DNA from: Actinernus sp. WN-2022
Taxonomy: Eukaryota; Cnidaria; Anthozoa; Actiniaria; Actinernidae
Reading direction: 5' to 3'
Length of the DNA stretch: 64,000 nt
Assembly: GCA_030867875.1 (NCBI GenBank)
Contig: JAOWCC010001589.1
Location: 74,485,537-74,549,536, forward strand
Each line of letters begins with the position of its first letter. The stretch's first letter is position 1. The position numbers were made by a program, and so were the translations under genes. Below, piece by piece: positions 24,501-39,500 of the stretch. A model generated the notes under the pieces. It worked only from the letters and a program-made list of their open reading frames with translations, searched no databases and was not told where the DNA came from.

Positions 24501-27500
24501 ATCTTCTTTGTGTATCTGTATCTTTATGTTTAATCTGTATTTTTATGTTTAATCGGCAATGCTTCATTGCTTTTACAACCAATATATAATCGATGACTGG
24601 CAGACGGTATATATCTCAACATTAATAAAACAAATATTTTACAAATTGCAAAACAAATAAGCAAACTTATTTTACAATTTTGGAGCTCCAAATTACACAT
24701 CTAAATAAATTTATTCCGAGCGCAATTTATTTTAACAATAAAGACATAAAACTAGCCTAAATTAGATATACTTAGATATACTTTTATAATATAAATTATG
24801 GGATCATCCTAAGAACATGCGATTTGATTGGATGCTCAGCGTGCTTGATTTTGTTATAAATGCACGCTCAAGAAAAAATCAAGCACGCCGAGAATCCAAT
24901 CAAAACAAAACGTATCGGTGATTGTTTTTCGCGAGTTTAATTTCATAGACTCTAATTTCATAGACTGAGAAGAAAACATGTCCGACTTTGAGTTGTTAAG
25001 GTGTGTTGAAGAAAAGGAAAATAAAAGTCGCTTCCCAAAACTAAAAGAAAGTGATCGGCGAGAGAATTTAGCATCGGCTTCGTACTCTAAAGCGACCACA
25101 AAATGGGATGCTAAAACGTTTGAAGTTGAGAAAAGCAATGCCCACATTCTAATACAGTGTTACTCATTGAGAGTTTGATATGAAAAATGATTGTAATTTT
25201 AAAAGAAAAATGTGGTTTTTCTATTAAACAGCCTGGTGAGAGGAAAGTGACAACACAACAACAAGGCATGCATGACTCACGAATAATAATAATAATAATA
25301 ATAATTTAAATATTTATACAGGAAGCAAACCTCACCCTAAGGTGATTTTCAGGAAGGTCCTGTATTAGTGTAAAAACATAAAAATATAAAAATGTCTATG
25401 AATCTATAAAAGGTTAAAATCTAGTAATATAAGGTATTAATTAAAAAATAGCTATAAACATAATAACAACAATAACGTACTACTATATATAAGTAACTAG
25501 ATAAGTCGTTTAAATTGATCTAGATTTAGAATGTTTCTCGACGATAACTGTAATAAGTCTGCTTTATGCTGAAACCTGAACAGTGAATTGCGAAGAATAC
25601 AATGGGATTTCTCTGGTTTCATGTAGAAGTTCGTTTGAGAGGTTCTGGAATGTCCCTGAATGAAAAACGGGCGATACAACTTGCAGAGAACCCAGAACTG
25701 GCAGAATTTCAAAAGAGTAGATTATCTTTCATGTGTATAGCGGCCATGCCAACGAAGAGAGCCTCAAAAGCTACGCAACACGGCCATCAGAGCAGCAGTT
25801 ACAACACTGTTCCTTGGGATAAAGAAAATATCCTTCTTCAGACAACAGAATCAGTAATTAGTGTCAACTATGCAGTTGTTGTAGAAAATAGTCGGCAATC
25901 CTCAACTCACGTGTCCAACTCTACTGCCGCTAATTCGCTAACGCTTTCTCTGTGAATGCTTTTCCATCAGGCATTTTCAACGCTTGGCACTATCACAATC
26001 AGTGTAGATAAACCTCTCCTGTGCTGACCAGAAATTGTAAAAAGAAAGCACTTTGTTTCCTGCAACAGTTTTGACCAGATGACAATATTACAACCCATTG
26101 CATTTGCCGGCTCTTGCAATTTCTGTCTTTCACTTTTATCGATTGACACGTTCTATTCTTAGCAGATTACTTCATCCAATAAGAAACGAGCTTTCAGATC
26201 GTCAATGTCAAGCTGTCACAATTGAACCAATCAGCGACGAAAAAAGTTGTAAACAAGTCAAGTAGTAAAATGGGGTTTTCGCTGTCGTCAGTTTGCTTTT
26301 AGATTTTTACGCGGGTTCTAAAGATAGCTTTATTTCCTTCGTCTACATTGAAGTTTATATTATAAAACAAATAAAAGATGGTTCTCCTTGTTATATAACA
26401 AAATAATGCACTTTCGAGGTCTTGAAAAGCTGCTAAATGCACTCGCGTTCCGTTCGTGCATCCGCAGTTTTTCAAGACCTCGAGCGTGCATCATTTTGTT
26501 ATATAACAAGGAGAACCATCTTTTATTTGTCAAATAAAGCCCCATCCAAACGAATAAAACATCGGTAAAACACTGGTAAAACATTGCGTAAAACATTGTT
26601 TGAACAACAAGCTGTGATGTTTTACGAGGTGGCCAAACGGATAAAACATGTTTTATAAAACATTGTTTGCGAAATGTATCCTGGGATTGAAACCAACCCA
26701 TAATTCAACTCGCGCCTCACTAGAAAGCATCAAAACAAAGATGGCGGCTCGCTTGAGAGTACGTAAATGTCTGTCTGTTGCTTTACTGCTAGAAGAACTC
26801 GATGATGATGCAAGTAAAAGAGGAAAAACAAGGCTCTGGATCAAGCGAAGAGATGAGAGAGGATATTTTAACAATATCGTCCGAGAGCTTATGGTGGAAG
26901 ACACTGTAGGGTATGGTGAAATGATGCGAATGAGTCATGAAGAATTCAAGGAAATTCTTACAGCCATCGAACATGATATTACACCTCATCAAGTAAATGG
27001 TGGTCACAAAGTTTTACGATGCTGTCCAAACGAATCAAACAATGTTTTACGGATACGAGAACAAAAGAAATGTTTTACGATGTTTTACAGAATGTTTGAC
27101 ACAGTTCAAACTTCGTAAAACATCGTAAAACATGTTAAAACATGTTAAAACATGGTGGCCAAACGAATAAAACATGTTTTATAAAACAATGTTTTACGAT
27201 GTTTTACGGAAATGTTTTACTGGTTTGGACAGGGCTTAAAAGTTAGGCACTTATCACTTTTCAGTGAGCCAAAAGACCATAGTTTTCAAGATCGATTGGT
27301 AGATTGTTTATGTGAGACTGGAGCCGCTGGGGAGAGAGTGGCGGAGCAGATAATTCTAGGTATACAATCAGTTGTCAGCAGAAAGACGAATCTGAGAAGA
27401 GATACCTTCACGAAGGTCATGAAAAGAAAAGTTAAAAGAGAACCTATTACCGAGCTCTGGGGGACACCGAAAGTTACTGCGCATACACTAGAGAATTCAT

Positions 27501-30500
27501 CGTCAACGACAGTCACTTGGATAGGATTTGTTAGTATGATCGCGAATACCATAGGAAACAAGTCTAGATAGCAGTCTCTGATGGGGAACAGAATCGACGG
27601 CTTTTAAAATCCCCAGCATCCGTATGAAGTCCTGCATTGTCGAAATGCCTACCTAGGTCATGAATTGTGAGAATAAGCTGAGATTCACAGGAGGAACCTT
27701 TGCGAAAATCATGTTGCAAAGGTGAAAGCAATGAATACTGATCTAGAGACTTACAACATTGCTAAAATGATGTCCTCTAGCAACTTAAGAAGAACACAGG
27801 TTAGCAAAATGGCAAATAGAACGGGAATACTTCTTGAAATTTGGAAACACGAAGGCATATGGCCAATCTGGGGGCAATTTCCACTTTGCAGAGATTCAGC
27901 TCATAGATGTTCCCCCTCAGCTCGGTCAGCTCAGTAGTTAAGCTCCGGTCTTTCATGCGGGAGGTCGCCTACCAGACCAGTACTCAGGGTTTCAAAATAA
28001 CTAAGTGGGCGGTGCTGCCTTTGTGAAACCATCTCGTTCTCGAACTACATGATGGTTAGACCTTCACGTCTTCTTGGATAAGGACGTAAAATCGTAGGTC
28101 CCACGTCGGCCTCAGGTGTATCAGTCTCACCAGACTGCGACGAGTTACCGACGTTAAATAAGGTTGCCTTACGTTTACATTTACTCCAAGAAAAGGTGTA
28201 ACGACATTGTGTTGTTAAATTTGATGGACGACACTTCCTAAACTCAATTGAATGAAAAAGGACCCTAACATTGACAATATAAGTAGTAGGAAGAGAGGCG
28301 AATTAGCCCTTTTTTTGTGAGCTATGTTAATTTTTGGTGAGCTCTCATTAAAGTACGCTGCAGCTCATAATTATTCCGCTGCAAGGGGGCGTGTCTATTA
28401 ATTGTCCATTGAATTAATTAAGGAATGCGCTGCAGCTCATTATTATTCCGCTGCAAGGGAATGTGTCTATTCATTGAAATAATTAAGGAATGCGCTGCAG
28501 CTCATTATTATTCCGCTGCAAGGGGGTGTGTCTATTCGTTGAATTAATTAAAGAATGCGCTGCAGCTCATTATTATTCCGCTGCAAGGCAGGTGTGTCTA
28601 TTCATTGAATTAATTAAAGAATGCGCTGCAGCTCATTATTATTCCGCTGCAAGGCGGGTGTGTCTATTCATTGAATTAATTAAGGGATTAACGATCTATT
28701 GAAACTGCTTCGTGTGGGTGCTATCTTTATTTGATCATCTGTTCAGACTCCGTTCAGTGCATCTTTATTAGCTCGCGTATTTTTATTCAACTCTGACAGG
28801 GAAGGCGTTCAAGGAAAAACGATCACCGTGGATGAAGTAGAACACGTCGAAAGAAACAGAGCATTTCACAGGATATCAAGTATTATACATTTGGTGTATG
28901 CTGCACTCTGCGAAGAACCAATCTATGTCGAGATAGATCTATCTGCATAAACTCTTCGTCTTTTCTAAAAACATGTTCTGGAACAGACACAGAATATCTT
29001 GAGGCAAAGCCGTGTTGTTCATTGTCATTCAGTGGATGTATTTCACGTCTCACTACTTCAAGCACTTGATCAATGATAGAAGTTCCGTTGTTACTGAACT
29101 GGATATTTAGAAGATACACTGTGGTCCAGGGTAACTTGTAAAGTTCAGATAGATAAACTTTCCATGAGCGATGAATTTCAATGTTCAATATGTAGCAAAC
29201 AGCGTTCACAATCTCCCACACTCTCTCTGGTTTGACTTCGTCTTTTGCATTGTCGTAGAATAAATTCCACGATTCCTCTTCGGATAACATCAAGCAATCG
29301 TGCTATCTTTGACTTGGGTGATTTGTTTCACAGCCATAACATTGTCTTTCTCTCTCGACATGGATTGGTTCTTCGCAGAGTGCAGCATACACCAAATGTA
29401 TAATACTTGATATCCTGTGAAATGCTCTGTTTCTTTCGACGTGTTCTACTTCATCCAAGGTCATCGTTTTTCCTTGAACGCCTTCCATGTCAGAGTTGAA
29501 TAAAAAATACGCGAGCTAATAAAGATGCACTGAACGGAGTCTGAACAGATGATCAAATAAAGATAGCACCCATACGAAGAGGTTTCAATAGATCATTAAT
29601 CCCTTAATTAATTCAACGAATAGACACACCCTCTTGCAGCGGAATAATAATGCGCTGCAGCGCATTCCTTAATTAATTCAATGGACAATAGGACTGTGAC
29701 GTCATCCGAATTAATGCATATGCCCTAAAAAATAATTCCTTAATTAATTCAATGGACAATAGGACTGTGACGTGATCCGAATTAATGCATATGCCCTAAA
29801 AAATAATTCCTTAATTAATTCAATGGACAATAGGACTGTGACGTCATTCGAATTAATGAGAGCGCCCTAAAAATTAGCATAGCGGCCTAAAAATTAGCAT
29901 AGCGCCTTAAAAAACAGGATAATTCCATGCCTCTCCTACTACTAATATACTTACCAACCAGACAATGAATGGAGCTGAAATCGAGCCGATTCGCGCCGCA
30001 GCCGAGGATGTACCCATACCAACATTCCTGGTGACACATTAAATTATAGTACATCATGGTTATGGCAATTAAAAAAACATGTACAATCTCGGTCAAAACT
30101 TTCTAGTATTTCGAATTCTTCCCGGCTCCGGTCTCCGGCAGTAGTATTTGAGCTTAACTGTGGTCCCAATATCAGAAAGGGGATTGATAAGTCGAGTGTT
30201 TTAAGACTTTTTCAGCTATTGTTAGACTGTTGTTGATGGAAAAAATTATGGACATCAGACTTTAATAACAATAAAAATCATTTTTATTACATAATCTTAG
30301 CACGTAAAAGTGAATTACGTTTGTTAAGTTCTGTTTTAAGAATTACATCATAGCTTTGCAAATATATATTGTGAGTTTTACACTCCATCATGCATTCTAC
30401 TGCAAGGGAACAAGAGCTCGCGCGAAGTCGTGGCTCAAAGGAAGAAGATGCAAAACTTCATGAAATTATCCACTCAGTCTCGACATGGAGCTTCATATTC

Positions 30501-33500
30501 ATAACGTAACACTGAAATGAAAAACAATACATTTATGCCAAAACAAGCCATTTACCTGACAACTGTAGGGAAGAGTTCAGCAGAGTAGATATAAATGCCG
30601 CAATACGATATGTTGATGAAGAACTTGGCAGACATTGCCATGATGATACGACCAGCTAGAAACCCTGTTAGGAAACAGAACATATTTATCGAAGGTTTCA
30701 CACGGTGAAGTCAATATTCACATTTTATTATTAATAGCAGGCAAGGCACTGACCTAAGTACAAACCGCCAGTTCTGATTGGCTGATACTCGGTCCTGATT
30801 TTACAGGACGGACCGTTACAGTGTGCTATTGTTTGAAAGCACGAGGAAGTCCACTGTGCTGTATTTAATAGTTGGTCAGACACCAACATTAATATTTCCT
30901 TACTCTATGTTCTAGGCTTGTTTGAAATGATGAAAATGTGACCTCTCCTGACCCATTACCGTGTAAGAAAAAGCCTGGGTCGATTCCCTATCTTACGTCA
31001 CCTCATTAATGCATTATTGTCCATGACTCCTTTCTATCACAACAGCATCGATAAAAAGAGAATATACACAGTCTGTGAGATTTTAGAAAGGAAACAGCTA
31101 TTTTAGACAAAATGCTAAATATGTATTGAAGTTATTGCAAAGTCTAATGAATTGGATGACGTAAGATAGGGAATCGACCCAGGCTTTTTCTTACACGGTA
31201 ATGGGTCAGGAGAGGGTCACATTTTCACCATTTCAAACAAGCCTAGAACATAGAGTATCCTCTGTAAGCCAAAAAATTATTCGCAGAAGTACTCAAAACC
31301 TTTCAAAGTTCCATATATATAAAAATTGCAAAAGGGTTGAGGGCCACTTTAAGTATATGCATGATCTATTCTATTGTAATACGAATAAGGACAAAGCGTA
31401 TAACTTGAGGAATTATGAGTTAGATGACCTCGTTTCAACACCATAACTTAATATGGTAAGAACTAAGTGAGGCAACTAGGACGATTTCTATGGTCAAGGT
31501 TAACTAAAGAAGAACTAAAGAATAATACATGGCGCTTGGATATATGGAATTGATCTTCTCGTGTTCAACTCGATACATATCTCACTCGTTCGCGCACATT
31601 TTATTTATTTTATAAAACAATACGTGGACCTGCATGGGCCCTGTTGTTTGATCAAGGGAAAGCGCGTGACGTGGAAATCGCTGATTGGCTGAAAGGCGAT
31701 ATCGACACGCGTAACATTTTCGTATTTATATGTATATATATTTTATAGTTTTTTATACTATTTGCGTATTTAACATTTTATTTTTATTTTTAAGCCTTAA
31801 AGTGCCTATGAAGTGAAAAAATCAATCCCGTTTGTATTTTAATTAATTTTAAATTTTAGTCTTCCTTAGTAATATTTTGCAATTAAAAAATAAATTTTGA
31901 GAGTCCGGACATTATATTTTTTTTGTATTGAAGTCACTGTCAAAGTCATGCGACAATTTTTATGCCGTTAGGAAGATATGCTAATCACATGCATGACGTC
32001 AAATGGTTTGAACATTCATTTTCATAAAAATAAAAATATGGCCGACGGCAAGGCTTCTTTGAGAAAATATATGACACCTCAAGGCCCCTCAAGAAAGACA
32101 CATTTAGAATGAAAATTAGACAAGAAACGCACTGTATGTTGTATTTATTTATTTACGAAGACAAATATGATGTGCACACCACTTGGCGTGATCCATGTAA
32201 TTAGCATCTCTTTAAAGGAACAGTGCCACGGTAATGCGCACGCGTAACACGTGATCATTAATAATGAGAAAGACAATGGGAAATCACGCTGTTAATGACA
32301 CGTCACGTCAAAACTCAACTGATCTGGAACGACCTTTGGAATTTTCGCTAGCACGAAATTTAGAGTTAATAGTTTTGTAATTTGCATCAGTTGAGAAGTT
32401 AGGATTTAGAATCGTATAAACTTCCTGGACCATGAGATAGTGCTTCGAAGATCTACATGTATGGTATTCGGGATAATAGTTTAGGAATCCACTCGGCAAT
32501 GCCGACTCATAAACAAACAACAACTTCTATGTGAATTATAATATTTCATTCTACTGCAGTTTCGCGAAGTGAAAGCGAAACTACGGGGAAACTAACATTC
32601 TGACTTGATAGCTTTGGGGCTTTGGGATTTTAGGATGAGTTGTTGTACAATTATAAGAGCGCTTCCACTACAAAATCGGGGAAGAAAAGAGTTCGATTTT
32701 GCTAAATAGCGAGGCCTTGAACTGTACCGAACGAAGGCCGTGTTGACACTTCAATAAATACACGCGAATCATATTACATTCAGCGACTTACAAGCAGAGT
32801 AAATTATGTCTCCCCTACATTCTCACTGTCTCCAAGTTTCCTAGGCCGTTCATTGTCTCCCTCTCAAATGCTTTGAACGAAACTACCAGGAGACGGAAGC
32901 TTTCTTCTGTAGCCATTAATTCTTCCGCTCGACGAACCGTCCAAGTGCACTGAATTCAGAGTCAAATATACTCGCAAAAATTACGGAGACGAACGAAATA
33001 CCATCTTAAATCCTAGGATATAAAACTAAATTACTATTCTAAATAGGAATAAGGTCAAATGAAACTTAGGCAAAGCCGATGGAAGAGGATTTCTTTCACG
33101 TATCAAATCTCTCCCCATCTTTTGATTTCTGGACAACCCAACCAAAATTCAAACATTCGCACATGCGCACTAAGGATGGCACTGTTCCTTTAATGGCATA
33201 AAAATTGCCGATTGTACCTGACTTAAGGTATGGCAAAAGGTTCACGAGGTCACTTGGGAAAAAAAAATCGTGTAGCGTCAATATTAACGCTACAAAGACA
33301 TACTATATATCAATTTAAAGCTCAAAGATTGAAGAATAAATATGAATGTTTAAATTTACTATTTAAAAAAATCTCTCAATGATGTCTTTTTTTATTTAAA
33401 AAGCGACCTCTCACACTATCGTAACTTCAAATCCGGAAATGTTTAATGAATGACAACTAAATTCTTTGTTTTCGAATCTCAGGTAAATTGTCCCAAAAAG

Positions 33501-36500
33501 AGTGTCAGCGATTTTTCATACGTTGCGTATTACAAGAATTATCCGTAGGTAAAGTTGGAGTAAGTTTTTTCATGCTAGCAAAACGCAAACTACATAATAA
33601 TTACGAAATGAAGCAAAATTTTGCAAAACGCTGGCACACTTTTGCAGAAATTGTGGTTTTTTGGCTCTCGCGAAAATTTGGATTTAATCGAACAAAACGT
33701 TCTCGAGTTTTGATACGCCAAAGTTGTATTTTTTGCATTAAAACACAAACGGAGAAACAAGGGATTTTAGTTTTCTGACCATTTCACGGTTGAGTAAAAA
33801 GCCCCGCCTCCAAAGATAATCTTATTATATTCAGCCAATTGAAATACAGTATTAGGCTGACAGGCGGGACAGGCGGAGTTGTGAATGATCTGCTGTGACA
33901 GCTTTCGCGGTAATCTTCAAGGAGTTTCATTTTACACTCGAGACTGGTCACAGAGGTCGTAAAGCTCGTGAGAAAAACACAAGGTCAAATAAATATGAAG
34001 GCCAACCGCAAGTTACTGTAAATGATGCTATTATCAAAGCCATCATGCTAAAGGAGATAAACAGTTCTGGGTAAGTCGAACACAAGTTATATTCATTCAA
34101 ACGGCGCAACTTCTTGCTAAACATCATAAACAAACCGCAGGCTTCATATTGCATATTATTTTTATACTCTGGAGCGGTAAAGATCATGCTGAATCTACCT
34201 TCTCTTGACTGCCTTATAATTGATAAACATATCTGACTCCTTTTCTAGGTATCAGGGCGATCACTTCGCAGAGAATTTGGTTGCAAGCATAGAAAACCGT
34301 AAAAACCGGCAAACAGCAGCTTGATCTAATGCCCGACTCAATTACAGTCAAGGAATTCGAAGTTCGCGGGTGAACTTCATCACTGCTAGTCCGAAGCTTC
34401 CTAGAAGTGATGCTTTTTGGCCCGGGCTCATTCGTTTCAGTCAACGGATCTTCTTCGCTTGGCCATTGTTTTTGTTTGAACCACGAGCCTTTATCGCTCG
34501 ACGCCAAACTTGCCTTCTTAGTCGGCCTAAATTTACCTGTTTTCAACTTCTTCTTTTTCTTCGAAGATACCCAAGAATAGCCTCTATTAAGTTTCGACGA
34601 CATAATTTTAGATAGAATGCAATTCAAGAAAAACAAACGAAAACGAAGCGTAGCGTATACGTACTATAAAGACGAGCGTAGCGTACTATAAAGACGATTG
34701 TTGTTTTAGTTTGTTCGCGTACCGCTGTCACGTAGCTGTCAGCGTCTGTCAATCATGTTTCGCGCGTCATTTTTCGCGGGAAATTAAAACATGGTTTTTC
34801 GGGGCGTTAAAAAGGAATTTTAGTTTGGATTTTTTTTGCTATAATACAGCTAAGACCTAAAGCATTTTAAATATGCGAAAACAATTTTTTGGGGAAGTTT
34901 TGCCTGTGAACCTTTTGCCATACCTTAAACACGAAAAATATCATGTTCGCGCTCTCCAAATTTAATTTAATTACACAAAATGACTAAATGAAGACTAAGA
35001 TTCACTTCATAGGCACTTAAGGTATACTATTGTAGCGCTACATCGTATGCCATGTTAATAAAGTTGATGTTTCTAAACTCTGAACTCTGAATTTCTAACG
35101 AGACCTGAATCAACCATGGTGGCTGATCAAAGCAAGGACCCGGCTCATCCACAGATCGAATTGGAATTTAGCGTATTGGTTGTTTAGAAATGATGATGTT
35201 TAGAAATCTGTTGATTTTATGCGTGAATGCAAAAATCAAAAACAAAAATAAATAAAAGCCACTTCCAATTTCTGACTCTGGCCAGCCCGAGTAATAAAAG
35301 AAAATAGTTTAGTACTCAAAAGTTCAGTCTATTTGTATTGGTTCCCCCAGATACTGACTTTATTAAATAGCTGCAAATGGCAAGAGTGAGTAGTACCTTT
35401 ATCTGAGAGATCTCTCTGGAGAAGAACAGCACAGGTGGATAGGATGGAAGCAGCGATTAATCCAATTATTACCGTCTTCTTACGCCCACACCTACGAACA
35501 AGAACTCAATCAATAAAGACTGCTGTGAAAAATGGAACAGTGGAAGTTATTTTCATTGATTATATGGACGATAGTGTTTTACTGACAAATAAACCACTCA
35601 TAGAACTCATACGAAACTACATCCGGGTACTGAGTAGCATATTTTCCATATCCTCACTAGTGAAAATATCGATGACGTCACGCTTGCCTCTTTTTGAACT
35701 ACAAAGATGGCGGCAGGTTTGTGAAAATCACAGAGGAAGATGTAAATGCATGACAATGATAATCCGAGCACAAAAAAAACCAAGTACGTCTAAAACTCTC
35801 TAAAGATTTTATCGACTGCAACGAAGAGACAAGAAAACTCGATGAAACTCCACAGAACATCTTAGAAAGATCACGTAGAATTTGGTACCGACAGTGAGTA
35901 AAATGAATAGATAAGAGTTCTTAGAGCAGTTTAATTGCCCATATAATAATAAAAAAATTACACGGTGGTTTGAAGATATGAAGTTTATCCTCTCGAGTCG
36001 AAAAAGTTTTACTCGTTCGCTACGCTCACTCGTGAAATGTTTTCGACACTCGAGGATAAACTTCATATCTTCGCACCACCGTGTAATATCCTCTTTATAT
36101 ATATATCTCACTTCAAAGATGGCAGCTTTGATTTTAATTAGATGTCTATTTTGTTACTTCGTTACCTTTCAAGAACTATAGAGCTATTTAGTGCTGTTTG
36201 TTAAGAAATATTTCAAGGCTATAATGACCGCTCTATACAAATTGGACAATTAGACTGAAATAGGACTTTTGCAGGAAACAGTCACGTGCTGATATATCAC
36301 TTCAACAACCAATGAATTGAGCTCGTGATTCCATGGGTAAGGCTTTTCTAGATTGGAGGGGAAACAATCCTCAAAAACGCAGTTTTAGAAAGATCGACAA
36401 TCGATTGGAGGTGGGAAATAGCATTTACAAATATGTTTTGCTAATAAGTAAACACTACCGATCTGAGTAATACAATACCGCTCGAAACAGGTTTGTATTC

Positions 36501-39500
36501 TGATTGCACCCATTATACTGTCAGTAGCTCTATTGTATTTGTACTAAGGGTTAGGGTGTTTTGTGCAATCACGTCATTATATGATCCTGCAAGACTCCCA
36601 TTAGAGCATCATTACGGTATGGGTCAGTCTTTGATAGGACAGAAATCCTTGTAATAGATGCCCAGCTTTTTATTTCGATGATCGAGATTAACCGTACCTG
36701 CCCATCATCTTCATAGCTGTCCAGTTAGAAGGTAACTCTACGATGCTGACCAGAAAGAACACAAGATAGCGATTCCCGCCAAAACTTCCTGCACCGAACG
36801 AGACGCCGTAGTAGACGAGCGAGATGACCATCCTGTAGGAATCAATTACAAAACGTGACTGGATTTGAGAAAAAAATCTTTGTACCGTTTGGTACTAGTC
36901 TTAAAGTATTTATGAGCTCTAACGAGAAATTGTTGACTTGGGTGCAGTAAAGTGTTTTAAATCTTGTTCCACAATTTTTGGGCGATTTATGGTCGTATTG
37001 AATATTGCTTTAAAATGCCGTGATTACAAAGCTGTGAAATGACGTCATTTAAACAGAAAGTTAGGGTTAGTCACTCCTCTTTTCAAGCATTTGCAATTCG
37101 AAATTTGAACTTCACACTGCAGAACAGTGAATCCTGTTACAGTGATAGATTTTTGTGGTTTAAAATTATACAAACCACGAAGAAGTGACCCGAGGGAAGA
37201 TAGTTGTTCATTAATGACTGCCAGTGGCATTTCTGTAGTCCTCTTACTCTGACGTTTAACATGTGCTTGATTTGAATTTCCCGCGAACTCATAACTGAGG
37301 ACTCTGAGGTTATGGCTATTAATAAGTCACCATAGAACAACGGCTAAAAATTTGTTCGACGGTTTTCTCTTGTATCATACTACTTACCAACAAATCCAGT
37401 TCACAATGGTTTGATACGCAATCTTAGGCGACTGAAAGAGATCCCGTATGTCACCAACTCTTTGTTTGCAAACGGTATTCACAATGAGATCCTCTGGCAT
37501 TTCTTTACGGTTGAATTTCGCCACATCCGAGAGCAATGCATTTGCCCGCTTGGCTTGATCGGTGACCATCAGCCAACGGGACGATTCTGGCAGATACCTG
37601 AACACAAAATATCAGATAACTAGCTATTGCGCAGTTCGTGTTGCGCATCTGAAGGCCAATGATTAAACGGCGTTACTTAAAACAAAACAGGTTCGATGTA
37701 TCAAAATTCTGCCCTGACTCGATCTGAGGCTAATGGACAAACTTTGTCCTGGTGGCTTCATACTGAAGCTTCATTTTCCTCTATGATTATAGTTTGTTAA
37801 TCGCTTAGTCCTAAGATCGGAATTAAAGATTGTTTAAATATAATAGAGTCGAAAAAAATATTTCTCGCAGTTTTCCTGGCGCTGAGTACGCGAAAGTAAT
37901 TATTCGAGCTCTGGGAATGTGATTGCAGTATGTAGGATTCCGTACATATGAAAGATAGTTAGTTCAGGTGGCAGAGCACGGTCTAGGTCGGGGTTAGAAT
38001 CCCAGCCGCGTCCTTGAGGAGGGAAGTATAAGCCATTGGCATTTCTACTTCCTCCCATACGAGGGGATGTAAACCTGTTGTGTTATTTCGAGAAAGCTTA
38101 GGGATTTGTCTCCCGACACAACAGCTTGCACGGTATTCTGTGGTACTAACAATCACTCATGATTGTAAACTGCACATGCAGCAGCACATTGCACCACAAT
38201 AGCAATCCGTATCACAAAAATAACCTTGTGAAGCGCATTTGAATATACCCATAGTAGCATTTGCACCATATAAATAAATACCTTCTTAACTAGTACCCGT
38301 GGATATATAAAGCACAGAGCCGGACGACTTATTGCGTTTAAGAGATATCGTGGCACTCACTCTTTCACTCACTCACTATGGTGTTAGCACGCGAAAGAGC
38401 CTGGGAAGGAGCTTCATAAGACCAATTGATATTCGATTTATTGAGTATTTTAACCTTTAAAGATGCCGTAATACATACCACCAGACGAATATCTGAAGAA
38501 GACCCGGAACCGAGGCTGCAATCGATAGCTCACGCCAGTCTCTAATAAGGTAACCAAGTAGGGCAAGCAGCATTAGAGAAATGACCCAGAAGTACCAAAG
38601 ACTTGTTCCAGCCATAGCGCGGTGACGAACACCAACATACTCCAAGAGAAGAACAAACATGGCCAGCGATGAATTGCCTGGTTATTAAAAATAAGGAGAA
38701 TATTGGTAACGCGCGCGAATTAGTCGATCAATATTTACCGATTATTAGAATAAAAAGATAGAAGGGTCGCTGAAACAATATCGTTCTCGAACTGCCATGG
38801 GCTAGACGTTCACGTCTTCTTTAATAAATACATTAAATCGTAGGTTATGATTATTACGACTACTGAGGTGGCTTTATCTGTTTTACTAGCTTGTTATACG
38901 ATAGCCTTGAAGTGTGCTATCAATTGCACTGCGTTAAACACCTTACTTACCAATGCAGACCCCAATCAACCCCCTCAGCAACGTGAACAACCAGAAGACG
39001 TTTACAAAGGACGCGACGAGAGCGAGAACGCTACACAATACGGATGGGAAATACACGATGGGTTTACGACCAAACTTGTCCGACAGAATACCACCAAATA
39101 GCACACCAATCATGAAGCCCGCAAAGACGATGCTCTTGGAAAGGCTGGCCAAGCTTGACTTGTCACAGACGAGATCCCACTGAAATGACAAAGACGTAGC
39201 ACAATGATTGGTTAGTTCAGATCACACCCGTTTTGCGCCAACGAAACTGACTGCTCGTTATATCACTTAATGATGCAGTTATGAATGGTCTAGCTCCCCC
39301 ATATCTATTATACAAATTTAATAAGCGATCGAAAAACTAGACATAGCAATGGTCTCGATATTCCTTTGTGTAGGACTGCAGTGGGACAACAAGCGTTTAC
39401 CTATCGTGAAGTGAAGCTATGGAATAGTTTAGCTAGTAATCATAATATAAGAATGTAACACAATTCAATATCAAATCTGTAAATAGACAATCAAGCGCAA

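Larger units (their letters stand above)
28357..29880. mobile_element. Foldback element with tandem-repeat arms and an ORF
   Basis: 28,610-28,930 is the inverted copy of about 29,365-29,690, with landmarks GTGCTATCTTTATTTGATCA and AAACAGAGCATTTCACAGGA. Outside this core each side has its own tandem array: five ~67-bp units on the left, three ~72-bp units on the right (29,690-29,880, each with CAATGGACAATAGGACTGTGAC). The central region carries a minus-strand ORF. Exon 8 of the SLC22 gene begins only ~75 bp beyond the right array. It is unassigned to a superfamily. Confidence 0.7.

Noticed and set aside
26360..26701. 113-codon minus-strand ORF
   Set aside because: It is the translation of a hairpin plus Harbinger terminal repeats.
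28357..28690. CRISPR-like array
   Set aside because: Units repeat over their whole length without unique spacers; this is a tandem repeat in a eukaryotic foldback element.
38847..39183. Plus-strand ORFs of 76-84 codons
   Set aside because: They are shadows of SLC22 exon 2 on the opposite strand.
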